Positions 7,899-14,216 of a DNA stretch of 19,056 nucleotides are shown in pieces. Each line of letters begins with the position of its first letter. Position 1 is the stretch's first letter. Made by a program: the position numbers and the translations under genes. Under the pieces are notes generated by a model. That model was not told the DNA's origin and did not search any database. It was given only the letters and a program-made list of their open reading frames with translations. The stretch is from the NCBI GenBank assembly GCA_050329575.1, contig JBHJOP010000011.1, positions 1 to 19,056 on the forward strand, written 5' to 3'. The stretch comes from JAUXFS01 sp050329575. Its GTDB lineage: Bacteria; Pseudomonadota; Alphaproteobacteria; Rhodospirillales; Defluviicoccaceae.

Positions 7899-8930
7899 GT
7901 GGACGAGTGGCCGACCCACGGTGGCGAAGTCGACGCGGCGGCGGCCCGCTACGGGGTGCCGCGGGAACGGTGGCTCGACCTCTCGACCGGCATCAGCCCC
8001 CATCCGTATCCGCTGCCCGACCTCGCCGGCGAATACTGGTACCGGCTGCCCGATGCCGGTGTCGACGGCTGGCTGTGCGAGGTGGCGGCCCGCTACTACG
8101 GCGTCGCCGATCCGCAACTGGTGGTGCCGGCGCCGGGTGCCCAGGCGCTGATCCGTTGGCTGCCGAGACTGGTGCCCGCGTCCCACGTCGCCATCGTCGG
8201 TCCGACCTACCGCGAGCACCAGGTCTCGTGGCAGGCCGCCGGGCATCGGGTGGCGGAGGTGACGGGCATCGATCGGTTGCCGACCGACGCCGACGTCGTC
8301 GTCGTCGTCAACCCCAACAATCCCGACGGGCGGGTGATCGACGGTGACCGGTTGGTCGCGCTCGCCCGAGACCGCCTTCTGGTCGTCGACGAGGCGTTCG
8401 CCGACGTGATGCCGGATGTCAGCGTCGCCGCCCACGCCGGGCGTGCCGACTTGGTGATCCTGCGTTCGGTCGGCAAGTTCTTCGGTCTCGCCGGCATGCG
8501 GCTCGGCTTCGCCCTGACCGCGGAGCGGCTCGCAGCGCGCCTGCGCGGGGCGATGGGACCGTGGGCGGTGAGCGGGCCGGCCTCGGCGGTCGGGGCGGTG
8601 GCACTCGCCGACAGCGGCTGGATCGCCGCCGCCCGAGTGCGCCTGACCGCGGCGGCGGGCCGGCTCGACGGGCTGCTGATGCGCAACGGACTGCGCATCG
8701 TCGGCGGCACCTCCCTGTTCCGCCTCGTCGAGCACGGGCGCGCGGGCGAGTTGTTCGCGCATCTCGCCGGGAGCGGCATCCTCACTCGCCGGTTCGCCGA
8801 GCAGCCGGACAGGCTGCGGTTCGGCATCCCCGGTTCCGACGGCGAGTTCGATCGTCTTGGTGCGGCGCTGGCCGTCTGGCGCCCGCGCGCCCTCCCATCG
8901 GCCGCCGCCACCGGGCGGCAGGACCGCTGA
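7899..8930 (+). CDS. cobC: Threonine-phosphate decarboxylase (cobalamin pathway, CobC/CobD type)
   Basis: This is a PLP-dependent, fold-type I aminotransferase-like enzyme that decarboxylates L-threonine O-3-phosphate to the aminopropanol phosphate arm of cobalamin. The 343-residue protein begins DEWPTHGGEVDAAAARYG and has the LDLSTGISPHPYP motif of this family. PAPGAQALI, NPNNPDG (about 138-144), D164 in VVDEAFAD and the PLP lysine K193 in SVGKFFGLAGMRLGF follow; R-type contacts appear in LRFGIPG near the end. I chose GTG 7899 because GGAAGGA sits 8 bases upstream and the N-terminus matches relatives; earlier in-frame starts would overlap the cupin gene or lack a binding site. No other cobalamin gene is visible here, which is unusual since it often sits beside cobD/cbiB. 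The symbol is cobC in the Pseudomonas scheme and cobD in Salmonella. Confidence 0.9.
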   Translation: MDEWPTHGGEVDAAAARYGVPRERWLDLSTGISPHPYPLPDLAGEYWYRLPDAGVDGWLCEVAARYYGVADPQLVVPAPGAQALIRWLPRLVPASHVAIVGPTYREHQVSWQAAGHRVAEVTGIDRLPTDADVVVVVNPNNPDGRVIDGDRLVALARDRLLVVDEAFADVMPDVSVAAHAGRADLVILRSVGKFFGLAGMRLGFALTAERLAARLRGAMGPWAVSGPASAVGAVALADSGWIAAARVRLTAAAGRLDGLLMRNGLRIVGGTSLFRLVEHGRAGELFAHLAGSGILTRRFAEQPDRLRFGIPGSDGEFDRLGAALAVWRPRALPSAAATGRQDR

Positions 8931-8957
8931 CGTCGGCGCCCGGCACTCGGTCGTTCG

Positions 8958-9584
8958 ATGCTCGAACTCGCGATCCGCGCCTTCACCACCTTCTTCGCCA
9001 CCGTCGGACCGGTCGACGTCGCCGCCCTGTTCGCGGTCCTGTCGGCGTCGGCGAGCGACCGGCAGCGGCGGTCGATGGCGCTGAAGGGCGTGGCGATTGC
9101 GACCGTGCTGTTGCTGAGTTTCCTGGTCTTGGGCACCGAGACGCTGAAGTGGATGGGAATCACGTTGCCGGCGCTGCGCACCGCGGGCGGCATCCTGCTG
9201 CTGCTGATGGCCGTCGACATGGTGTTCGCCCGGCCGTCGGGAATGACCGCCCCGACCGTCGCCGAGACCACCGAGGCCGAGCACAAGCCGGACATCTCGG
9301 TCTTCCCGCTGGCGACGCCGCTGATCGCGGGACCGGGGGCGCTCGGGGCCGCCGTCCTGCTCGGGGCGGAAGCGGAATCCCACTGGATGCGCGAGGTGGT
9401 GGTGATTGCCGCGATGCTGGCGGTGATGGCGATCACCTTGGCGCTGTTGCTGATCGCCGCCCGCCTGCATCGGTTCCTCGGCGTCACCGGACAGAACGTG
9501 ATCACCCGCGTCGTCGGCATCCTGCTCGCCGCGCTCGCCGTCCAGTTCCTGTTCGACGGCGTGCGGACCAGCGGCCTGGTGTGA
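8958..9584 (+). CDS. MarC-family integral membrane protein
   Basis: This 208-residue inner-membrane protein has about six hydrophobic helices, near residues 5-27, 40-62, 68-88, 113-135, 141-165 and 180-202. MarC-family features include the N-terminal FFATVGPVDVAALF, the loop ending FPLATPLIAGPGAL, and the final GQNVITRVVGILLAALAVQF. The physiological role of the family is unresolved; the early link of E. coli MarC to multiple antibiotic resistance was later withdrawn. It starts 27 bases after cobC with no strong Shine-Dalgarno visible and may be part of the same transcript. It ends 9 bases from the stop of the convergent lipoprotein gene. Confidence 0.9.
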   Translation: MLELAIRAFTTFFATVGPVDVAALFAVLSASASDRQRRSMALKGVAIATVLLLSFLVLGTETLKWMGITLPALRTAGGILLLLMAVDMVFARPSGMTAPTVAETTEAEHKPDISVFPLATPLIAGPGALGAAVLLGAEAESHWMREVVVIAAMLAVMAITLALLLIAARLHRFLGVTGQNVITRVVGILLAALAVQFLFDGVRTSGLV

Positions 9585-9593
9585 ACGCCGCGG

Positions 9594-9914
9594 CTACCGG
9601 GTCCGCTGCGGTTCGTAGGCCTCGATGCCGACCGCCTGTCGCCGGTCGCCGAACGGATCGCGTTCGGCATAGCAGCTGACGCCGCCGAGATCGCGAAAGC
9701 AGTGGACGGCGGGCGGCGGATTGGCCTCGTCCTCCCGGCAGTAGCTGCGGCCGGCGTCCTTGCGGACGGTGTAGCAGTCCTTGCCGCTGAGGTAGGAGAC
9801 GGCATGATCGACGAGCGTTTTCTCGGTGGTGACGACGCTGGCGGCCCCCAGCATCGAAACCTCGTTGCAGGCGACGAGCGCGGACAGGCAGGCCATTGCG
9901 AGCAGGATGCGCAC
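9594..9914 (-). CDS. Small cysteine-rich lipoprotein of unknown function
   Basis: I do not recognise a named family. The 106-residue product has a short signal peptide ending in a lipobox (LVAC, C16), so it should be lipid-anchored; the following residue is Asn rather than Asp, so outer-membrane sorting is likely. The mature part holds a segment TTEKTLVDHAVSYLSGKDC and four further cysteines (C47, C59, C72, C81), enough for two disulphides. Proteins with a similar TLVDHAVSY-KDC arrangement occur in other alphaproteobacteria as hypotheticals, from memory. The start is GTG 9914; a GGGGA element lies about 11 bases upstream, inside a large inverted repeat. An ATG at 9896 would leave too short a signal peptide. 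The gene is convergent with the marC-like gene. Confidence 0.75.
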   Translation of the reverse strand: MRILLAMACLSALVACNEVSMLGAASVVTTEKTLVDHAVSYLSGKDCYTVRKDAGRSYCREDEANPPPAVHCFRDLGGVSCYAERDPFGDRRQAVGIEAYEPQRTR

Positions 9915-9917
9915 CGG

Positions 9918-9985
9918 CGATCGATTCCCCAGGGCGGCGCCCGCCGGCCGTGGCGGCTACCGGCGGGCGCCGCCATCATCGATCG
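9918..9985 (-). repeat. Nested inverted repeat enclosing the lipoprotein ribosome binding site
   Basis: A perfect 15-base inverted repeat, 9933-9947 and 9960-9974, is separated by a 12-base loop. It is flanked by an outer perfect 8-base pair of arms, CGATCGAT (9918-9925) and ATCGATCG (9978-9985). In the lipoprotein transcript the unpaired 7-base side between the two stems (9932-9926) holds CTGGGGA, the probable Shine-Dalgarno, and the foot of the outer stem ends 3 bases before the GTG start. It may control translation or be a DNA-level site; no terminator-type U-run follows it. Confidence 0.6.
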
Positions 9986-10053
9986 GGCGGGTTAACGGGC
10001 GGTAAAGCGGCGGTGTGCGCGGAGAGGGGCGGTCGGCGCGCCTGTCAAGACCG

Positions 10054-10082
10054 TTGATCGGCCGCGCGAATGTCGGCTAACA
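10054..10082 (+). promoter_or_regulatory. Candidate promoter for the thioredoxin-like gene
   Basis: TTGATC (10054-10059) and CTAACA (10077-10082) are 17 bases apart, about 55 bases before the ATG at 10139. The -10 box is weak, so the call is tentative. Confidence 0.3.
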
Positions 10083-10138
10083 GGGATCGGTCGACGGCGT
10101 TCGCCGACGACGGGCGAAAACAGCGAGGGGCACGGGTC

Positions 10139-10693
10139 ATGGTCGCCACTGAGACGCCGATCTGCGACGTCGGCTGGAAGGCCGTCGACTTCGACCTCGA
10201 GGATCCCGACGGCCGGCGCCATCGACTCGCCGACGTGCGCGGGGTGCGGGGCACGCTGGTGATGTTCATCTGCAACCACTGTCCTTATGTCCGCGCCGTC
10301 GTCGACCGCCTCGTCCGCGACGTCCGCGATCTGCAGGCGCACGGCGTCGGGGCGATCGCCGTCATGCCCAACGACTACCGGCGCTATCCGGAGGATGCGC
10401 CGGCGAAGATGAAGGCGTTCGCCGCCGAGCACGGGTTCACCTTCCCCTACGTGATCGATCGGACCCAGGACGTCGCCCGCCGCTTTGGCGCCGTCTGTAC
10501 GCCCGACTTCTTCGGCTTCGATGCCGATCTCGCGCTGCGGTATCGGGGGCGCTTGGACGCCTCCGGCCGATCGCCGGTCGAAGGGGGCAAGCGCGAGCTC
10601 TACGAAGCGATGTGCCAGGTGGCGCAAACGGGGCGCGGACCCGAACACCAGATCGCCAGCATGGGGTGCTCGATCAAGTGGCGCGAGACTTGA
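10139..10693 (+). CDS. Thioredoxin-like / peroxiredoxin-like redoxin protein
   Basis: This 184-residue protein has a thioredoxin fold and no signal peptide, so it is probably cytosolic. An N-terminal AhpC/TSA-like section (DFDLEDPDGRRHRLADVRG) leads to the active-site motif C45-N-H-C48-P-Y. A cis-proline type motif C120-T-P122-DFFGFD and a conserved C-terminal SMGCSIKW with C177 follow. The CNHCPYV and GCSIKW signatures define a group of uncharacterised redoxins found in many bacteria; C120 and C177 may take part in disulphide relay, which is inference. ATG 10139 was chosen because GAGGGG (10125-10130) lies at good spacing; an upstream in-frame start would add 23 residues without a good site. 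The gene stands upstream of the TPR-bamB-der operon, separated by a possible terminator. Confidence 0.85.
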   Translation: MVATETPICDVGWKAVDFDLEDPDGRRHRLADVRGVRGTLVMFICNHCPYVRAVVDRLVRDVRDLQAHGVGAIAVMPNDYRRYPEDAPAKMKAFAAEHGFTFPYVIDRTQDVARRFGAVCTPDFFGFDADLALRYRGRLDASGRSPVEGGKRELYEAMCQVAQTGRGPEHQIASMGCSIKWRET

Positions 10694-10694
10694 G

Positions 10695-10714
10695 ACGGCG
10701 GCGGTCGCCGCCGT
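10695..10714 (+). terminator. Possible terminator hairpin after the redoxin gene
   Basis: Immediately after the stop codon, ACGGCGGC (10695-10702) pairs with GCCGCCGT (10707-10714) around a 4-base loop, giving an 8-base GC-rich stem followed by only TTTG. The short T-run makes it a weak intrinsic terminator. Confidence 0.4.
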
Positions 10715-10809
10715 TTGCGTCCCTGCAGCGGGCGGGATATGGTGGCGCCGGCGCCCGGGATCGATCCCCGGCGCAGATGCCCGTCTGACGAGGTTGGGGA
10801 GTCTCCACT

Positions 10810-11475
10810 TTGGCCGATCCCATCCAGGACAGCCTGATCCGCGAGATCGACGAGGATCTCCGCCGCGAGCGGTACGCCAAGCTGTGGAAGACGTACGGCG
10901 GCTATGTCGTCGCCGCGGCCGTCTTGCTGGTGGTCGGCGTTGCCGGCTACCAGGGCTGGAGGAGCTACGATCTCGATCGGCGGGAGGCGACGGCGGCGCT
11001 GCTGGCGAAGGCGACGACCCTCGCCTCCGACGATCCCGTTCAGGCGCTGGTGACGTTGCGCTCGGTCGCCGAGGCCGGTGGCGGCTTCGCGACGCTGGCG
11101 CGGTTCCGCGAGGCGGCGCTGCTCGCCCGCGGCGGGGATCGAGAGGGCGCATTGTCGATCTATCGGCGCCTTGAGGCGGAGGCTGCAGATCCCCTGTTTC
11201 GCGACCTCGCGGTCGTGCTCGGCGCCCTGCATCGCCTCCATGAGGCCGGATCCGGCGTCGACCGTGCGGAGATCGAGGGCCGGCTCGGGCCGATCGCGGC
11301 GGACGGCAATCCGTGGCGTCACAGCGCCCGCGAGATCGTCGGCATCCTGGCGCTGCAGGCGGGCGAGGCCCGGAAGGCCGAGGAGATGTTCGCCGCCCTG
11401 GTGGCGGATCTCGAGGCGCCGGAGGGAATGCGGGCTCGCGCGTCCGAGCTGCTGGCGGCCGCTCGCGGTAGCTGA
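10810..11475 (+). CDS. YfgM-like membrane-anchored TPR protein
   Basis: This 221-residue protein is a short cytosolic N-terminus, one membrane helix (about residues 31-49, GYVVAAAVLLVVGVAGYQGW) and a periplasmic TPR-like helical domain, matching the YfgM / TPR_21 layout. In E. coli YfgM associates with the SecYEG translocon and periplasmic chaperones; here that is inferred from architecture and from its place directly before bamB and der, the same order as in E. coli (yfgM-bamB-der). The start is TTG 10810, with GGGGAG (10796-10801) 8 bases upstream; the protein then begins ADPIQDSLIREIDEDLRRER, as is usual in alphaproteobacterial relatives. A 13-codon mini-ORF overlaps its stop codon and leads to the bamB start. 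Confidence 0.88.
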   Translation: MADPIQDSLIREIDEDLRRERYAKLWKTYGGYVVAAAVLLVVGVAGYQGWRSYDLDRREATAALLAKATTLASDDPVQALVTLRSVAEAGGGFATLARFREAALLARGGDREGALSIYRRLEAEAADPLFRDLAVVLGALHRLHEAGSGVDRAEIEGRLGPIAADGNPWRHSAREIVGILALQAGEARKAEEMFAALVADLEAPEGMRARASELLAAARGS

Positions 11476-11509
11476 TGTCCTGTCGACCGAGGCGCGTTTG
11501 GAGGCTGCG

Positions 11510-12823
11510 GTGCTGAGACTGGGATTGCTTTTTGCCATGGTGCTGGTCCTCGGCGGTTGCGAGAGCTGGTTCGGTGAGACCGACAAGCCGCCGCTGCCGG
11601 GCAAGCGGATCTCGGTGCTCGAGCATCAGCGGACCCTGGCCCCCGACGGCCGCGCCCAGACGGAACCGATCGAGCTGCCGCCGCCGAGGGTCAACCCCGA
11701 GTGGCCGCAGGCGGGCGGCTACGCCAATCACGCCATGCACCACCTGCAACTCGCCGACACCATCGAGCGGGCGTGGACCGCCGACATCGGCAGCGGCCGG
11801 TCGTCGTCGCGACCGCGCCTGTCCTCGCCGGTGATCGCCGACGGGCGCATCTACACCATGGACACCCGCCACGTCGTCACCGCCTTCGACGCCCAGTCGG
11901 GGCAGCGGGTGTGGCGCACCGACCTCGCTGCCGACGAGCGGGACGACGATGCGATCGTCGGCGGACTCGGCTACGAGCAGGGGCGGCTGATCGCGACCAC
12001 CGGCTTCGCCCAGGCGATCGCGCTCGACGCCGCCACCGGCAACGAATTGTGGCGGCGGAAGGTGGGGCTGCCGTTCCACTCGGCCCCGACGGTGCGCGGC
12101 GGCCGGGTGTTCGCGATCACCGTCGACAACACGCTGCATGCGCTGAGCGTGTTCGACGGCAGCACGCTGTGGACGTTCGGCGCCATCACCGAGACCGCCA
12201 GCCTGCTCGGCGACGCCAGCTCCGCCGTTGATGCCGACGTCGTCGTGGCACCGTTCTCGTCGGGTGAACTGGTTTCGCTCAAGGCCGAGAACGGCCGGGT
12301 CTTATGGTCGGACTCGCTTGCCTCGCGGCGGCGCACCGACGAACTCGCGACCATCGCGCAGATCCGCGGGCTGCCGGTGATCGATCGCGGACGGGTGTTC
12401 GCGGTCGGCTATGGCGGGATCACCGCGGCGATCGACCTGCGCACCGGACAGCGGAACTGGGACCGGGACATCGGCGGGCTGCAAACCCCGTGGGTCGCCG
12501 GACGCTTCGTGTACATGGTGACCGACCAGGCCGAACTGGTCTGTCTGTCCTGGGCCACCGGCAGCGTCCACTGGGTCGCCCCGCTCGACGCCTACGGAAA
12601 TCCGGACAAGAAGCGGGACCCGATCCTGTGGAGCGGCCCGGTGCTGGTCGGCGACCGGCTGGTCGCCGCCGGTTCCCATGGCCGGGTGCTGTCGGTGTCG
12701 CCTTACGACGGCCGGCCGCTCGGCGAACTGAGGATGCCGGCCGGGGTCACGGTCCCGCCGGTGGTTGCCAACGGCATGTTGTACATCCTCGCCGACAATG
12801 GCCAGCTGGTGGCGTTCAGGTAG
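11510..12823 (+). CDS. bamB: Outer-membrane assembly lipoprotein BamB (PQQ-like beta-propeller)
   Basis: BamB is a periplasmic-facing lipoprotein of the BAM complex that folds beta-barrel proteins into the outer membrane. The 437-residue product begins with a signal peptide and lipobox LGGC (C17), then a linker with PPLPGKRISVLEHQ typical of alphaproteobacterial BamB. About eight propeller blades follow, each with PQQ-repeat style segments such as VVTAFDAQSGQRVWRTDL, AIALDAATGNELWRRKVG, LVSLKAENGRVLWSDSL and AAIDLRTGQRNWDRDIG. The start is taken as GTG 11510 because GGAG (11500-11503) is well placed and it yields the lipobox; in-frame codons upstream run back into the TPR gene. It lies 34 bases after the TPR gene and 29 bases before der, consistent with one operon. 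Confidence 0.93.
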   Translation: MLRLGLLFAMVLVLGGCESWFGETDKPPLPGKRISVLEHQRTLAPDGRAQTEPIELPPPRVNPEWPQAGGYANHAMHHLQLADTIERAWTADIGSGRSSSRPRLSSPVIADGRIYTMDTRHVVTAFDAQSGQRVWRTDLAADERDDDAIVGGLGYEQGRLIATTGFAQAIALDAATGNELWRRKVGLPFHSAPTVRGGRVFAITVDNTLHALSVFDGSTLWTFGAITETASLLGDASSAVDADVVVAPFSSGELVSLKAENGRVLWSDSLASRRRTDELATIAQIRGLPVIDRGRVFAVGYGGITAAIDLRTGQRNWDRDIGGLQTPWVAGRFVYMVTDQAELVCLSWATGSVHWVAPLDAYGNPDKKRDPILWSGPVLVGDRLVAAGSHGRVLSVSPYDGRPLGELRMPAGVTVPPVVANGMLYILADNGQLVAFR

Positions 12824-12852
12824 GGCCGCCGCGCGGCGATCGGGCAGAGGTC

Positions 12853-14202
12853 ATGACCTTCACGGTGGCCATCGTCGGCCGCCCCAACGTCGGCAAATCG
12901 ACGCTGTTCAATCGTCTCGTCGGCAAACGGCTGGCGATCGTCGACGACACGCCGGGCGTGACCCGCGACCGCCGTGAGGGCGAGGGCCGGATCGGCGATC
13001 TCCGGTTCACCGTCATCGACACCGCCGGCTTCGACGAGGGCGCCGCCGACACCCTCGAGGCACGGATGCTGGAGCAGACGCGGCGGGCGGTGGCGGATGC
13101 CGACGTCGCGCTGTTGCTGGTCGACGCCCGCGTCGGCGTGACCCCGGTCGACGCCCGCGTCGCCGACAGCCTGCGCCGCGAATCGACACCGGTGATCCTG
13201 GTCGCCAACAAGTGCGAGGGGCGGGCCGGCGAGGCGGGACGACTGGACGCCTATTCCCTCGGTCTCGGCGACCCGCTGCCGGTGTCGGCCGAACATGGGG
13301 AGGGGATGGCGCTCCTCTACGAGGCGCTGGCGGCCCACGCCGGCAGCGGCGCGGCGTCCGAGCCGGTGTCGGAGGGGGCAGGCGGAGACGAGGAAGGCCC
13401 CCTGCAACTGGCCATCGTCGGTCGCCCCAACGTCGGCAAGTCGACGCTGGTCAACCGTCTGGTCGGCGACGAGCGGATGGTTACCGGCCCCGAGGCGGGG
13501 ATCACCCGCGACGCGATCTCTGTCTCCTGGTCGTTCCGCGGACGCGCCATTCGGCTCATCGATACCGCCGGGCTGCGGCGCAAGGCGCGGGTGACCGGCA
13601 AGCTGGAGGGGCTTGCCGGCGCCGACACCCTGCGAGCGGTCCGGTTCGCCCATATCGTCGTTCTCGTCGTCGACGGGGTCATCGGCCTCGAGAAGCAGGA
13701 CCTGACTATCGCCCGGATGATCTTCGAGGAAGGGCGGGCGCCCGTGATCGCCGTCAACAAGTGGGACCTGGTGGGGGACCGCGGCGCGGCGCTCGACCAA
13801 CTGGCGGATCGGCTGGAGACGTCGCTGGCGCAGGGCCGCGGCATTCGCACCGTCACCTGTTCGGCGCTAACCGGGCGCGGCGTCGGCCGGCTGCTGCCGG
13901 CGGCCCTCGACGCCTTCGAGGTCTGGAACCGCCACGTCGGGACCGGTCCGCTCAACCGCTGGCTTCAGGAGATGACCGAACGCCACCCACCGCCGCTCGC
14001 CGCCGGCCGGCGGATCCGGCTTCGCTACATCACCCAGGCGAAGGTGCGCCCGCCGACCTTCGTTCTGTTCGCGAGCCGGCCCGAGGAACTCCCGGAGGCG
14101 TACCTGCGCTACCTCGTCAACGGCCTGCGCGAGACCTTCGGGTTGGCCGGCACGCCGGTGCGGCTGTACACCCGCAAGGGCAGGAACCCGTTCGCGCCCT
14201 GA
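12853..14202 (+). CDS. der: Ribosome-assembly GTPase Der (EngA)
   Basis: Der is an essential tandem-GTPase needed for maturation of the 50S ribosomal subunit. The 449-residue protein has two G domains. The first has G1 GRPNVGKST (9-17), the threonine in TPGVTRD, G3 DTAG (56-59) and G4 NKCE (119-122) in place of NKxD. The second has G1 GRPNVGKST (190-198), DTAG (237-240) and NKWD (302-305). A KH-like RNA-binding domain occupies about 355-449 and ends TRKGRNPF. The acidic linker between the G domains (EGAGGDEEG) is short. The first-domain G4 variation with Glu for Asp seems common in alphaproteobacterial Der, as far as I recall. ATG 12853 has AGAGG upstream. The stop codon lies in a palindrome shared with the serA stop. 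Confidence 0.97.
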   Translation: MTFTVAIVGRPNVGKSTLFNRLVGKRLAIVDDTPGVTRDRREGEGRIGDLRFTVIDTAGFDEGAADTLEARMLEQTRRAVADADVALLLVDARVGVTPVDARVADSLRRESTPVILVANKCEGRAGEAGRLDAYSLGLGDPLPVSAEHGEGMALLYEALAAHAGSGAASEPVSEGAGGDEEGPLQLAIVGRPNVGKSTLVNRLVGDERMVTGPEAGITRDAISVSWSFRGRAIRLIDTAGLRRKARVTGKLEGLAGADTLRAVRFAHIVVLVVDGVIGLEKQDLTIARMIFEEGRAPVIAVNKWDLVGDRGAALDQLADRLETSLAQGRGIRTVTCSALTGRGVGRLLPAALDAFEVWNRHVGTGPLNRWLQEMTERHPPPLAAGRRIRLRYITQAKVRPPTFVLFASRPEELPEAYLRYLVNGLRETFGLAGTPVRLYTRKGRNPFAP

Positions 14203-14216
14203 CCGGCGCCGGTCAG
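14199..14216. terminator. 18-base perfect palindrome spanning the der and serA stop codons
   Basis: CTGACCGGC / GCCGGTCAG is a perfect palindrome. The der TGA (14200-14202) lies in the left arm and the serA stop (TCA on this strand, 14213-14215) in the right arm. It could form a hairpin in both convergent transcripts, though with almost no loop the usable stem is about 7 bases, and neither strand has a T-run after it. Part of the symmetry is trivial because both stops are TGA. Confidence 0.4.

Noticed and set aside
8285..8310. Short GTC trinucleotide run
   Set aside because: It encodes the hydrophobic strand of Val residues just before NPNNPDG in the PLP enzyme, a normal fold element, not a repeat locus.
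9583..9612. Imperfect hairpin between the marC-like gene and the lipoprotein gene (GAAC...GTTC)
   Set aside because: The arms need gaps or mismatches and there is no T-run; too weak to call a terminator.
7755..9979. Long minus-strand open frames opposite cobC and the marC-like gene
   Set aside because: The products are Arg/Gln/Asp or Ser/Arg/Pro-rich low-complexity strings, while the plus strand has well-supported enzymes.
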